A DNA stretch of 64,000 bases from contig NZ_MQTQ01000053.1 in NCBI RefSeq assembly GCF_020532805.1, forward strand, positions 51,228-115,227. The letters are read 5' to 3'. Shown here in pieces: positions 49,351 through 58,340 of the stretch. Numbering within the stretch: the stretch's first letter is position 1; every line of letters begins with the position of its first letter. The notes beneath the pieces were generated by a model. That model saw only the letters and a list, made by a program, of their open reading frames with translations, ran no database searches and was not told where the DNA came from. The translations under genes were made by a program, and so were the position numbers. Origin of the DNA: Arthrobacter sp. SO5. Lineage in GTDB: Bacteria > Actinomycetota > Actinomycetes > Actinomycetales > Micrococcaceae.

Positions 49351-50397
49351 ATGAAGGCTCTCTACAAGGCCGGCGCGCACGCAGGATTCGAGCTGGTGGA
49401 CCGTCCCGAGCCGGAGACCGGCCCCGGAGACGTCAAGATCCGCGTCATCACCACCGGCATTTGTGGCACCGACCTGCATATCCAGGCCTGGGACGCCTGG
49501 GCTCAGGGCATCATCAACGCCCCGCTGATCGCAGGCCACGAGTTCTACGGCGAAGTCGTCGAGACCGGCGGGGACGTCCTGGACGTCCGGGTCGGGGACC
49601 GCGTCTCCGGCGAAGGCCACATCGTCTGCGGGATCTGCCGCAACTGCCGGGCCGGCCGCAAGCAGATGTGCATCAACACCGTCAGCGTCGGCGTGCAGCG
49701 CGACGGCGCGTTCGCCGAATACGTCGTCATCCCCGAAACCAACGTCTGGGTCCACCAGGACCCCTCCGTGACGCCGGAACTCGGTGCCATCTTCGACCCC
49801 TTCGGCAACGCCGTCCACACCGCGCTCAGCTTCCCGCTCGTCGGCGAGGACGTCCTGATCACCGGCGCGGGCCCCATCGGGCTCATGGCGATCGCCGTCG
49901 CACGCCACGCCGGCGCGCGGAAGATCGCCATCACGGACATCTCCGCCCCGCGGCTGGCGCTGGCCCGGGCCCTCGGCGTCGACCTCGCGATCGACGTCTC
50001 GAAGATGCGCGTCAAGGACGCCCAGCGTGAACTGGGCATGCGCGAGGGGTTCGACATCGGCATGGAAATGTCGGGACACCCCACGGCACTGCCTGAGATG
50101 ATCGAGAACATGAACCACGGCGGCCGGATCGCGATGCTGGGACTGCCCAGCCAGTCCATCGACATCGACTGGGGCAAAGTGGTCACGCATATGCTGACCA
50201 TGAAAGGCATCTACGGCCGCGAAATGTTCGAGACCTGGTACGCCATGAGCGCCATGCTGTCCTCCAGCCCGGTCCTGCACGCCAACATCTCGGCCGTCGT
50301 GACGGACACCCTGCCCGCCACGGACTGGGAAAAGGGCTTCGAGATCGCCCGCGCCGGCGTCGGCGGCAAGGTGGTCCTCGACTGGACCTGCTTCTAA
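49351..50397 (+). CDS. tdh: L-threonine 3-dehydrogenase
   Basis: A 348-residue zinc alcohol dehydrogenase-fold enzyme that oxidises threonine to 2-amino-3-ketobutyrate with NAD+. [11 protein letters not shown] carries the catalytic zinc cysteine, [10 protein letters not shown] the GHE motif and [15 protein letters not shown] the structural zinc cysteines. [18 protein letters not shown] is the NAD loop. [14 protein letters not shown] is specific to threonine dehydrogenases. I chose the ATG at 49351. It forms an operon with kbl 50 bases downstream. Confidence 0.95.
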   Translation: MKALYKAGAHAGFELVDRPEPETGPGDVKIRVITTGICGTDLHIQAWDAWAQGIINAPLIAGHEFYGEVVETGGDVLDVRVGDRVSGEGHIVCGICRNCRAGRKQMCINTVSVGVQRDGAFAEYVVIPETNVWVHQDPSVTPELGAIFDPFGNAVHTALSFPLVGEDVLITGAGPIGLMAIAVARHAGARKIAITDISAPRLALARALGVDLAIDVSKMRVKDAQRELGMREGFDIGMEMSGHPTALPEMIENMNHGGRIAMLGLPSQSIDIDWGKVVTHMLTMKGIYGREMFETWYAMSAMLSSSPVLHANISAVVTDTLPATDWEKGFEIARAGVGGKVVLDWTCF

Positions 50398-50447
50398 CCC
50401 GCCACCGTTCCGGCCCACCGACCCCACCAGCTGAGGAGCCCACCGCA

Positions 50448-51662
50448 ATGTATTCAGCCATCAAGGACCAGTTGCAGCACGAACTCGAAGAGATCCGCAA
50501 CGCCGGCCTGTTCAAGACCGAGCGGCACATTGATTCGCCCCAGGCCAACCGCGTCAAGGCCGGCCGGATCGGCGAGTCCGGTGCGGACGTCCTGAACTTC
50601 TGCGCCAACAACTACCTCGGCCTCGCGGACCACCCGGAGATCATCGCAGCCGCCAAGACGGCCATGGACGAGCGCGGGTTCGGCATGGCCAGCGTGCGCT
50701 TCATCTGCGGCACCCAGGACCTGCACCTGGCCTTGGAAAAGCGCGTCTCGCAGTTCCTCGGCACCGAGGACACCATCCTGTTCTCCAGCTGCTTCGACGC
50801 CAACGGCGGCGTGTTCGAATCTCTCTTCGGCCCGGAAGACGCCGTCATCTCCGACGCGCTGAACCACGCCTCGATCATCGACGGCATCCGGCTCTGCAAG
50901 GCCCAGCGCTTCCGCTACGCCAACCAGGACATGGCGGACCTCGAAGCCAGGCTGGTCGAGGCCACCACGCAGGAGAACCCGGCCCGCCGCAAGATCATCG
51001 TCACCGACGGCGTCTTCTCGATGGACGGCTTCCTCGCCCCGCTCGAGGCCATCTGCGACCTTGCCGAGAAGTACGACGCCATGGTCATGGTGGACGATTC
51101 CCACGCCGTCGGCTTCATGGGAGCCACCGGGGCCGGCACTCCGGAGCACGCCGGCGTCTCGGAACGCGTGGACATCTACACCGGCACCTTCGGCAAGGCC
51201 CTGGGCGGCGCCTCCGGCGGCTACGTCTCCGGCCGCCGCGAGGTTGTGGCCATGCTCCGCCAGAAGGCGCGCCCGTACTTGTTCTCCAACTCACTCGCCC
51301 CGGCGATCGTGGCCGCCACGCTCAAGGCACTGGACCTCGTGGAGGGCTCCGGCGAACTGCGCAGCCGGCTCTTCGCCAACGCGGAGCTCTTCCGGAACCG
51401 GATGAGCGAGGAAGGCTTCGAGCTGCTTCCCGGCGAACACGCCATTGTCCCGGTCATGTTCGGGGACGCCGTCATGGCCGCGAAGGTGGCCGATGCCATG
51501 CTGCACCACGGCGTCTTCGTGACCGCGTTCAGCTACCCGGTGGTACCCAAGGGTGCGGCCCGGATCCGCGTCCAGCTCTCCGCCGCGCACAGCGCCGAAG
51601 ACGTGGAGTCCTGTGTCCGGGCCTTCGTGCGCAGCCGCGAGACGGTGGCCGCCAACTCGTAG
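50448..51662 (+). CDS. kbl: 2-amino-3-ketobutyrate CoA ligase
   Basis: A 404-residue PLP enzyme of the alpha-oxoamine synthase family. It splits the Tdh product with CoA into glycine and acetyl-Co[15 protein letters not shown] is the N-terminal signature, [11 protein letters not shown] supplies the PLP-binding Asp/His, and [14 protein letters not shown] carries the Schiff-base lysine K250. The ribosome-binding site is GAGGAG. It follows tdh and is co-transcribed. Confidence 0.96.
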   Translation: MYSAIKDQLQHELEEIRNAGLFKTERHIDSPQANRVKAGRIGESGADVLNFCANNYLGLADHPEIIAAAKTAMDERGFGMASVRFICGTQDLHLALEKRVSQFLGTEDTILFSSCFDANGGVFESLFGPEDAVISDALNHASIIDGIRLCKAQRFRYANQDMADLEARLVEATTQENPARRKIIVTDGVFSMDGFLAPLEAICDLAEKYDAMVMVDDSHAVGFMGATGAGTPEHAGVSERVDIYTGTFGKALGGASGGYVSGRREVVAMLRQKARPYLFSNSLAPAIVAATLKALDLVEGSGELRSRLFANAELFRNRMSEEGFELLPGEHAIVPVMFGDAVMAAKVADAMLHHGVFVTAFSYPVVPKGAARIRVQLSAAHSAEDVESCVRAFVRSRETVAANS

Positions 51663-51726
51663 GGCTCTGCCGCCCGCGGTGCGGAAAGTGCTGACGCGAC
51701 CTCCTGTCGGGTGCAAGGATGGAGGC

Positions 51727-52842
51727 ATGTCAGCTAAATACGATGTCGTGATCGTGGGCGGCGGAATTGCCGGCCTGTCCCTTGCCTCCGCCCTCGCCGG
51801 CAAATGCAGCGTGGCACTGGTCGAAGCCGAGCAGTCGCTGGGGTACCACACCTCTGCCCGCTCGGCCCGGCAGCTGATTCCCAGCTACGGGCCGCCGGTG
51901 GTCCGGGACCTGACCATGCGCACGCTGGACCTTATCGGCACCCGCGAGGGTACGCGGCCTGAACCTGTGCTCTCACCGCGCCGGTTCATGCTGATCGGCG
52001 ACGAGGACGCCGTCCAGCAGCAGGCCAGCGGCTTCATGCACCGGATCAGCCATGCCGAAGCCCTGAAAATCTGCCCGGCGCTCAGACCGGATTCCTTCTC
52101 CGCCGCCGGCCTCGACTCCGGATCCTTCGCCTGCAACGCGTCCTTGCTGCTGGAAGACCACCGGGAGTGGGCGGTGGAGGGCGGCGTGGACATCATCACC
52201 GGCGCGAAGGTCCACTCGGCGCAGCGGCTCGGCTCCGGCTGGGAGCTGGGCGCCGGGCAGGAAGGCATCCAGGCCGCCGTCGTGGTCAATGCCGCCGGCG
52301 CCTGGGCGGACGAATTCGCGGTGCTCAGCGGCGTCGAGAAGCTCGGGCTCCAGCCCTACCGCCGCACCGCCGCAATCGTCGACGTCGAGCATCCCCTCCC
52401 GCAGGGCTGCCCGATGGTGGCCGCCGCGGACGAAAGCTTCTACTTCCGGACGGACGGACGGCGTCAGGTGCTGATTTCCCCGTCCGAAGCCGTGCCGAGC
52501 GGCCCTGAGGACGCCCGGCCCCATCCGGGCGACATCGAGGCGCTGATCACCCGGCTCAACACCGTCACCACGATGGGGATCGGCGGTATCAGCCGGGCCT
52601 GGACCGGACTGCGGACCGAAGCCGCCGACGGCATCCCCGTGGTGGGGTTCGACGCCGAAGCCCCCGGATTCTTCTGGCTCGCCGGCCAGGGCGGCTACGG
52701 TTTCCAGACCTCGTCCGGCATCGCCGAACTGGCCGCCGGGCTGATCCTGGCGGGGCAGGGGACAGCCACCGGTGAAGCTGCCGGTCCGGCATCCCGGACA
52801 GCGGACGCGCTGGCGGCGACCCGCTGGTCCATCCGGCGCTGA
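51727..52842 (+). CDS. DauA-like FAD-dependent D-amino acid dehydrogenase
   Basis: A 371-residue DAO-superfamily flavoprotein. VVIVGGGIAGLSLASALAG is the FAD dinucleotide motif. GYHTSARSARQLIPSYGPP, LGLQPYRRTA, DESFYFRTDGR and FFWLAGQGGYGFQTS align well by eye with catabolic D-arginine dehydrogenase DauA. It would oxidatively deaminate a D-amino acid, passing electrons to the respiratory chain or oxygen. The ATG at 51727 is preceded by AAGGAT 6 bases upstream, a weak leaderless-type element. It lies between kbl and hutI, in an amino-acid catabolism neighbourhood. Confidence 0.82.
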   Translation: MSAKYDVVIVGGGIAGLSLASALAGKCSVALVEAEQSLGYHTSARSARQLIPSYGPPVVRDLTMRTLDLIGTREGTRPEPVLSPRRFMLIGDEDAVQQQASGFMHRISHAEALKICPALRPDSFSAAGLDSGSFACNASLLLEDHREWAVEGGVDIITGAKVHSAQRLGSGWELGAGQEGIQAAVVVNAAGAWADEFAVLSGVEKLGLQPYRRTAAIVDVEHPLPQGCPMVAAADESFYFRTDGRRQVLISPSEAVPSGPEDARPHPGDIEALITRLNTVTTMGIGGISRAWTGLRTEAADGIPVVGFDAEAPGFFWLAGQGGYGFQTSSGIAELAAGLILAGQGTATGEAAGPASRTADALAATRWSIRR

Positions 52843-52853
52843 AGAATGGACCC

Positions 52854-54059
52854 ATGAGCACCCTGATCACCAACATCGCCGAACTGATGACCCAGGACGC
52901 GGAACACCGCGTCCTCCGCGCAGCCGCCGTGGTGATCGAGGGCGAGCGGATCGCGTGGCTTGGTGCCGCCGAGGACGCGCCGGCCGCCGATGAGGCCGTC
53001 GACGCCGGCGGCCGGGCCCTGCTGCCGGGCTGGGTCGATTCCCATACGCACCTGATCTTCGCCGGGGACCGGACGGCGGAGTTCGAGGCCCGGATGGCGG
53101 GAGAGAGCTACAGCGCCGGCGGCATCGCCGTGACCACCGGCGCCACCCGGAGCACCAGCGATTTCGACCTCACCCGGCTGGCGATGGGCCGGGTGGCCGA
53201 GGCCGTCGCCCAGGGCACCACCTACCTCGAAACCAAGACCGGGTACGGCCTCGACGTCGAGAACGAGGCCCGCAGCGCCCGGATAGCCTCCACCGTGGCC
53301 GATGAGGTCACCTTCCTCGGCGCCCATCTGGTGCCCGCCGGGATGGACGCCGGAGAGTACACGGAGCTGGTCTGCGGGCCGATGCTATCCGCCGTCCGGC
53401 CGTTCGTGCGCTGGGCCGACGTCTTCTGCGAGCGGGGCGCCTTCACAGAGGACCAGTCCCGGCGCGTGCTCCGGGCCTGCAAGGACGCCGGGCTGGGCCT
53501 GCGGGTGCACGGCAACCAGCTCGGCGAGGGCCCCGGCGTGCGGCTCGCGGTCGAGTTCGGCGCCGCCAGCGTAGACCACGTGAACTACCTGTCCTCGGCG
53601 GACATCGACGCCCTCGCGGCGAGCTGGTCCGGCTGGGACGCGGGAACCGGCCGGCATGGAACCGTGGCGACCTGCCTGCCGGCCTGCGACCTGTCCACCC
53701 GCCAGCCCCTGGCACCGGGCCGGGAACTGCTCGACGCCGGCGTGCAGCTCGCGCTGGCGTCCAACTGCAACCCGGGCACCTCCTACACCAGCTCCATGGC
53801 GTTCTGCGTCACCACCGCGGTGCTGCAGATGCGGCTCAGCGTCCACGAGGCCGTCCGGGCCGCGACGTACGGCGGCGCGCTGGCCCTCGGCCGGGAGGCC
53901 GGGAACGACGCCGACGGCGAACGCGCGGTGGGCTCGATCGCCGTCGGACACCGCGCGGACCTGCACCTGCTCAAGGCGCCGTCCGCCACGCACCTGGCCT
54001 ACCGGCCCGGCATTCCGCTGACCCACGCCGTCTGGCGGGCGGGAGTGCGCGCACGCTGA
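52854..54059 (+). CDS. hutI: Imidazolonepropionase
   Basis: A 401-residue amidohydrolase that opens imidazolonepropionate to formiminoglutamate in histidine degradation. WVDSHTHLIFAGDRTAEFE gives the metal histidines and the family-specific continuation. GTTYLETKTGYGLD and LALASNCNPGTSYTSSM are diagnostic for HutI. No hutH, hutU or hutG lies in the window, so it is separated from the rest of the pathway. An AAGAAT 6 bases before the ATG could be the -10. Confidence 0.94.
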   Translation: MSTLITNIAELMTQDAEHRVLRAAAVVIEGERIAWLGAAEDAPAADEAVDAGGRALLPGWVDSHTHLIFAGDRTAEFEARMAGESYSAGGIAVTTGATRSTSDFDLTRLAMGRVAEAVAQGTTYLETKTGYGLDVENEARSARIASTVADEVTFLGAHLVPAGMDAGEYTELVCGPMLSAVRPFVRWADVFCERGAFTEDQSRRVLRACKDAGLGLRVHGNQLGEGPGVRLAVEFGAASVDHVNYLSSADIDALAASWSGWDAGTGRHGTVATCLPACDLSTRQPLAPGRELLDAGVQLALASNCNPGTSYTSSMAFCVTTAVLQMRLSVHEAVRAATYGGALALGREAGNDADGERAVGSIAVGHRADLHLLKAPSATHLAYRPGIPLTHAVWRAGVRAR

Positions 54060-54080
54060 ATCCGGAGTCAGCCCCGCCCG

Positions 54081-54761
54081 CTAGAAGACCATCGGCGGGG
54101 CATCCAGGACGGTCTCATCGACGCGGCGGGCCTCCCACTGACTGAACGCCTTGTCGAGGTCGTATTTGCCGTCCGCGCTGCGGTACAGGGTGCGGACCTC
54201 CGCGTTGTCCGGGTTGTTGAGGGATTCGAAGTACTCCACCGACCAGTGGAACCAGCGCATGCAGAACAGCCGCATGGTCAGCCCGTGCGTCACGAACAGC
54301 GCGTTGGGGGCGTAGTCCGGCCGGGACCAGTGCCGGTAGAGGGTTTCCATGAAGGAGGACACCCGGTCATAGACATCGGAGCCGGACTCGCCTTCCCGGA
54401 AGCGGTAGAAGAAGTGGCCGTAGGCATTGCGGAGCTCTTTCTGGTCCTCGATCTCCCCGGCGATCTGGAAGTTGGCCCAGTCCTGCTCCCGCAGCCTCGG
54501 CTCCTCGATGACCCGCTCCACCAGCGGACCGAGGTTGAGCGCCTCGAGGGTCTGGTAGGCGCGCAGGTAGGGCGAGACGTACACACAGGCCGGCCGGCCG
54601 TCCAGGAGCCGCCGGACCTGCTCGCCGGCCGTCCGGGCCTGTTGCACGCCGAGTTCGGTCAGCGGGATCCGGTAGTCGGGCACCCGGTTGTAGATCGACG
54701 TGTCGGCGTTGGCGGCAGACTGGCCGTGCCGGATCATGATGATTTTTCCGGGCGCACTCAT
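54081..54761 (-). CDS. Histidine phosphatase (phosphoglycerate mutase-like) family protein
   Basis: A 226-residue phosphatase. IIMIRHGQSAANAD is the RHG catalytic motif, REQDWANFQ carries the conserved glutamate region and LFVTHGLTMRLFCMRW the second catalytic histidine. The GEIEDQKELRNAYGHFFYRF segment is typical of the actinobacterial/plant subgroup. The substrate is unknown. The ATG at 54761 has TATGCT 8 bases upstream. It converges with hutI and diverges from the CPBP gene. Confidence 0.88.
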   Translation of the reverse strand: MSAPGKIIMIRHGQSAANADTSIYNRVPDYRIPLTELGVQQARTAGEQVRRLLDGRPACVYVSPYLRAYQTLEALNLGPLVERVIEEPRLREQDWANFQIAGEIEDQKELRNAYGHFFYRFREGESGSDVYDRVSSFMETLYRHWSRPDYAPNALFVTHGLTMRLFCMRWFHWSVEYFESLNNPDNAEVRTLYRSADGKYDLDKAFSQWEARRVDETVLDAPPMVF

Positions 54762-54848
54762 AAGACCCAAGCATAGGCCCGGGCGCGGCGCATCCCCGGC
54801 AACGGGACGGTTCAGGCAACTGCCGGAAACTACGGGCAAGATAGGAAC

Positions 54849-55604
54849 ATGTTCGTTCCTTCCCGCCGCCGGCTGCGGATAGAAGTCTGGATTGTCCTGG
54901 GCCTGTCACTGGGACAGTCAGCGGTCTATTCGATCGTGCAGCTGCTGGACAAGATGACCCGGGCGCCGCTGGCGGAGGGCACGTCCACACTGAACCGCTC
55001 GCAAAGCCCCCGCGAGTACTTTGACCTGACCTACCAGCTGCTGGACATCTTCTTCGCGCTGGTGCCGGTGGCCTTGGTGATCTTCCTTCTGTCCGAGCAC
55101 CGCACGGCAGCCGCGGCCTGCGCGAAGCTGGGCTTCAATTTTGCCCGGCCCGGCAAGGACCTGCTGCAAGGGGTGGGCCTGGCGGCGCTGATCGGGATCC
55201 CCTCGCTGGGGCTCTACGCCGCCGGACGGGCGCTCGGGATCACCACCGCCATCATTCCCAGCGGACTCGACACTTATTGGTGGACCGTGCCGGTGCTCAT
55301 CCTCTCCGCGATCCGGCACGCGGTTGTGGAGGAAGTGATTGTGGTGGGCTACCTGCTGGACCGGCTGCCCAAGCTCGGCTGGAGCCTGCCGCTGGCGATC
55401 TTCGCGAGTGCCATGCTGCGCGGCAGCTACCACCTGTACCAGGGCTTCGGGCCGTTCATCGGCAACGCGGTCATGGGAGTGGTCTTCGCGCTGGTTTACA
55501 CCCGGACCCGCCGGGTGATGCCGCTGGTAGTCGCCCACGCCCTGCTGGACATTGTCGCGTTCGTCGGCTTCAGCCTCTTCGGCAAGGCGATCGGCCTGGG
55601 CTGA
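54849..55604 (+). CDS. CPBP family intramembrane metalloprotease
   Basis: A 251-residue membrane protein with about seven or eight helices. The Rce1/CAAX-protease-like (CPBP) motifs are intact: E161-E162 in VVEEVIVVGYL, RGSYHLYQG with H195, and HALLD with H230. Bacterial members are linked to processing of peptides or to self-immunity. There is no bacteriocin-like gene nearby. CAAGAT 6 bases before the ATG is a weak -10 candidate. It ends just before palindrome copy 6. Confidence 0.9.
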   Translation: MFVPSRRRLRIEVWIVLGLSLGQSAVYSIVQLLDKMTRAPLAEGTSTLNRSQSPREYFDLTYQLLDIFFALVPVALVIFLLSEHRTAAAACAKLGFNFARPGKDLLQGVGLAALIGIPSLGLYAAGRALGITTAIIPSGLDTYWWTVPVLILSAIRHAVVEEVIVVGYLLDRLPKLGWSLPLAIFASAMLRGSYHLYQGFGPFIGNAVMGVVFALVYTRTRRVMPLVVAHALLDIVAFVGFSLFGKAIGLG

Positions 55605-55621
55605 ATCGGCACCAGCACAAA

Positions 55622-55686
55622 GCAACGCGGGGTCACTTCGCGCCCATCCGGAGGCTCCGGACCGGCGCGATGTGACCCCGCGTTGC
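55622..55686. repeat. Dispersed intergenic palindrome, copy 6 of 6
   Basis: Arms 55622-55644 and 55664-55686 pair at 22 of 23 positions, with an inner CCGG/CCGG stem. It lies between two convergent genes and shares the GCAACGCGGGGTCACTT edge with copies 1-4. Confidence 0.88.
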
Positions 55687-55765
55687 CTTAATGAATTCGG
55701 CCGCCATCGAGGGGTGACGTCATTGGCACCCGCTGATGGCGGCCGAAGTGTGGGGCGGTGGAGGG

Positions 55766-56398
55766 TCAGATGGTGACGGCCCCGGCGGCTGTCTCGAACG
55801 TGACGGAGAGGATGCCGGGTGTCCCGTGCGGGGCCAGCCAGTTCACGGCCACGTCTTCCAGCGGCTTTTCCACCGGTTCGCCCAGCCATTGGGTGACGCG
55901 CTCGGCTGAGCCGGCGATGGTGAGCGCGGACATCTTGACATTGCTCTCGTAGGCCTTGGACGGGTGGAGTTCCGGATCGCCCTCCCACTTGAGCATGTAC
56001 GGGACCTGGGGATCGGCGATGAGCCCGAGGATGCCGATCTGCTTCCAGACCAGCTCCCGGCCGTCCGGGAACTTGCGGTTGCCGTTCGCGGCGGCGCGGC
56101 CGAGCCTCTCCTCGAACGGGGCGAGGTCGTCTACCTCGACGCACCAGCCCATCCAGCCGCCGCCTGCTTCGGAGCGGGCGCGGACGGCCTGGCCGAAGGG
56201 CGCCTTGTCCGAGGCCGGGTGGTTCAGGACCTCCACGACCTCGACATACTTGTGTCCCGCAAGCGGAATGATCATGTTGCGGGTCCCGAAACGGGGGTGT
56301 ACTCCGCCCTTCACGGCTTCAACGCCGAGGGCAGACGCGATTCGTTCGGTGGTGGCTGCCAAGCCATCTTTTTCGGAGGCGTAAGAGATGTGATCCAT
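55766..56398 (-). CDS. VOC family (glyoxalase-like domain) protein
   Basis: A roughly 210-residue protein with a long glyoxalase-like domain. MDHISYASEKDGLAATTERI opens the fold, HPRFGTRNMIIPLAGHKYVE is the family segment and GNRKFPDGRELVWKQIGI continues it. Function unknown; related proteins are annotated glyoxalase-like. I chose the ATG at 56398, preceded by GAGGG 7 bases upstream; an ATG two codons earlier (56404) is possible. Confidence 0.85.
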   Translation of the reverse strand: MDHISYASEKDGLAATTERIASALGVEAVKGGVHPRFGTRNMIIPLAGHKYVEVVEVLNHPASDKAPFGQAVRARSEAGGGWMGWCVEVDDLAPFEERLGRAAANGNRKFPDGRELVWKQIGILGLIADPQVPYMLKWEGDPELHPSKAYESNVKMSALTIAGSAERVTQWLGEPVEKPLEDVAVNWLAPHGTPGILSVTFETAAGAVTI

Positions 56399-56595
56399 GC
56401 GCATGCCCTCATCTTGGCACTTTGTGATGAAGCTCTCAGCTTAGGGTGCCCTAACCCCCAGGGGATGTCCTTTTCGACCCCGTTCAGCCCCGCCCCCGCG
56501 GCGGTCACGTGCATGCCGGCCGCTGCCAGGACGGCCCCCGGGCGCCCGCAGCTTCATCTTTGTCACAAAGCTATCCAAGCCACGGCCGCCCTTCC

Positions 56596-56601
56596 TAGAC
56601 T
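56596..56601 (+). promoter_or_regulatory. -10 element of the metY riboswitch transcript
   Basis: TAGACT, 7 bases before the riboswitch begins; no clear -35 is seen. Confidence 0.5.
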
Positions 56602-56607
56602 GACATC

Positions 56608-56717
56608 AGGTCATGAGTGCCAGCGCATAGCCCCGGCTTGCTGGCCGGCAACCCTCGTATCGCGGTGGGGTGCCCCGGGTGAAGACCTGGCCCTCCTGCG
56701 CCCGCCGGAGGGCAAGC
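56608..56717 (+). ncRNA. SAM-IV-type riboswitch upstream of metY
   Basis: The stretch begins GGTCATGAGTGCCAGC and continues CCCCGGCTTGCTGGCCGGCA and GGGGTGCCCCGGGTGAAGACC, with P1 closed by GGTC...GACC. A further hairpin (CCCTCCTGCG...CGGAGGGCAAGC) follows. These blocks are the conserved SAM-binding core of SAM-IV riboswitches, found mostly in actinobacteria. The metY start lies 70 bases further on, so S-adenosylmethionine should repress it. Confidence 0.85.
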
Positions 56718-56786
56718 GCGGCGCCTGTGCCGTCCCCGGGCCGATGGCTCCGGGGCGAGGGTGCCCAGTCCTTGAGGAGCATCCCG

Positions 56787-58103
56787 ATGTCCAATGCCTG
56801 GTCCTTCGAAACCCGCCAGATCCATGCCGGCCAAGCGCCTGACAGCGCCACCGGCGCACGGTCACTGCCGATTTACCAGACGACGTCGTTCGTCTTCCCC
56901 AGCGCCGAAAGCGCGGCGAACCGGTTCGCCCTCGCGGAGCTCGCCCCGATCTACACGCGAATCGGCAACCCCACCCAGGACGCCGTGGAGCAGCGCGTCG
57001 CCAGCCTGGAAGGCGGGCTTGCGGCGCTGCTGCTGAGCTCCGGCCAGGCCGCGGAGACCCTTGCGATCCTGAACGTCGCCGAAGCCGGCGACCACGTGGT
57101 GGCCAGCCCCAGCCTCTACGGCGGAACCTACAATCTGCTGGCGCACACGCTGAAGAAGTTCGGCATCTCCGTGACCTTCGTGGCGGATCCGGACAACCTG
57201 ACGCAGTGGCGCGACGCCGTCCGGCCCAACACCAAGCTCTTCTTCGGCGAGGTGGTGTCCAACCCGCGCCAGGACGTGCTGGACCTCGAGGGCATCTCGG
57301 CGGTGGCCCACGAGGCCGGGGTGCCGCTGATCGTGGACAATACCCTGTCCACCCCTTACCTGATTCGGCCCCTCGAGTGGGGCGCGGACATCGTGGTCCA
57401 CTCCGCCACCAAATACCTCGGCGGCCACGGATCCGCGATCGCCGGCGTGATCGTGGACTCCGGCAATTTCGACTTCGGCAAGGACCCGGAGCGCTTCCCC
57501 GGCTTCAACACCCCGGACCCCACCTACAACGGACTCGTCTATGCCAGGGACCTCGGCGCGGACGGCGCCCTCGGCGCCAACCTCTCCTACATCCTCAAGG
57601 CCCGCGTCCAGTTGCTGCGCGATCTCGGCTCGGCGGTGTCCCCGTTCAACGCCTTCCTCATCGCCCAGGGCCTCGAGACGCTGAGCCTGCGCGTGGAGCG
57701 CCATGTTGCCAACGCCACCAGGGTGGCCGAATGGCTGGAGGCAAGGGCCGACGTCGAATCCGTCGCCTACGCGGGGCTGCCGTCCAGTCCCTGGTACGAG
57801 CGCGGCCGCAAGTACGGGCCCAAGGGGACCGGCGCCGTCGTCGCCTTCAACATCGCCGGGGGAGCGGAGGCCGGCAAGCGCTTCGTTGACGCCCTGGAAC
57901 TGCACTCGCACGTGGCGAACATCGGCGACGTGCGCTCGCTGGTCATCCACCCGGCGTCGACCACCCACAGCCAGCTTTCGCCGGAACAGCAGGCTGTTGC
58001 CGGGGTTAACCCCGGCCTCGTGCGGCTCTCGGTGGGCCTGGAGCACATTGATGACATCCTCGCGGACCTCGACGCCGGATTCCGCGCAGCCAAGAACGCC
58101 TGA
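56787..58103 (+). CDS. metY: O-acetylhomoserine aminocarboxypropyltransferase
   Basis: A 438-residue PLP enzyme of the Cys/Met metabolism family. It makes homocysteine from O-acetylhomoserine and sulfide. SLPIYQTTSFVFPSAESAANRF and IYTRIGNPTQDAVEQR are typical, and HSATKYLGGHGSAIAG carries the PLP lysine K209. A C-terminal VSVGLEHIDD-like end (RLSVGLEHIDDIL) is conserved. A GAGGAG ribosome-binding site precedes the ATG. It is controlled by a SAM-IV-type riboswitch and followed by metX, which makes its substrate. Confidence 0.96.
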   Translation: MSNAWSFETRQIHAGQAPDSATGARSLPIYQTTSFVFPSAESAANRFALAELAPIYTRIGNPTQDAVEQRVASLEGGLAALLLSSGQAAETLAILNVAEAGDHVVASPSLYGGTYNLLAHTLKKFGISVTFVADPDNLTQWRDAVRPNTKLFFGEVVSNPRQDVLDLEGISAVAHEAGVPLIVDNTLSTPYLIRPLEWGADIVVHSATKYLGGHGSAIAGVIVDSGNFDFGKDPERFPGFNTPDPTYNGLVYARDLGADGALGANLSYILKARVQLLRDLGSAVSPFNAFLIAQGLETLSLRVERHVANATRVAEWLEARADVESVAYAGLPSSPWYERGRKYGPKGTGAVVAFNIAGGAEAGKRFVDALELHSHVANIGDVRSLVIHPASTTHSQLSPEQQAVAGVNPGLVRLSVGLEHIDDILADLDAGFRAAKNA

Positions 58104-58198
58104 ACACGGCAGGCTTCCGGCGCCCCGCCCGTTGACCTGGGTGGGCGCCGGGAGTCATAGGGGCGTCACAATCTTCGCCACAACGGCGCCGCAGTTCG

Positions 58199-58204
58199 TA
58201 CACT
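58199..58204 (+). promoter_or_regulatory. -10 element of the metX riboswitch transcript
   Basis: TACACT, 7 bases before the second riboswitch; shows metX has its own promoter rather than relying on read-through from metY. Confidence 0.5.
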
Positions 58205-58210
58205 CATTGA

Positions 58211-58322
58211 AGGTCATGAGTGCCAGCAGATAGCCCCGGCTTGCTGGCCGGCAACCCTCCTTTTGCGGCGGGGTGCCCCGGGTGAAGACCTGGCCTGCCG
58301 GTCAGCTGACGGCGGGCAAGCG
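58211..58322 (+). ncRNA. SAM-IV-type riboswitch upstream of metX
   Basis: It repeats the core of the metY element almost base for base (GGTCATGAGTGCCAGC; CCCCGGCTTGCTGGCCGGCA; GGGGTGCCCCGGGTGAAGACC). The variable P-arm (CCTTTTGCGG) and the downstream hairpin (GCCTGCCGGTCAGCTGACGG) differ but keep pairing. The metX start is only about 18 bases after the end, so control of translation initiation is likely. Confidence 0.85.
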
Positions 58323-58340
58323 CAAAGAATAGGTCCGCAC

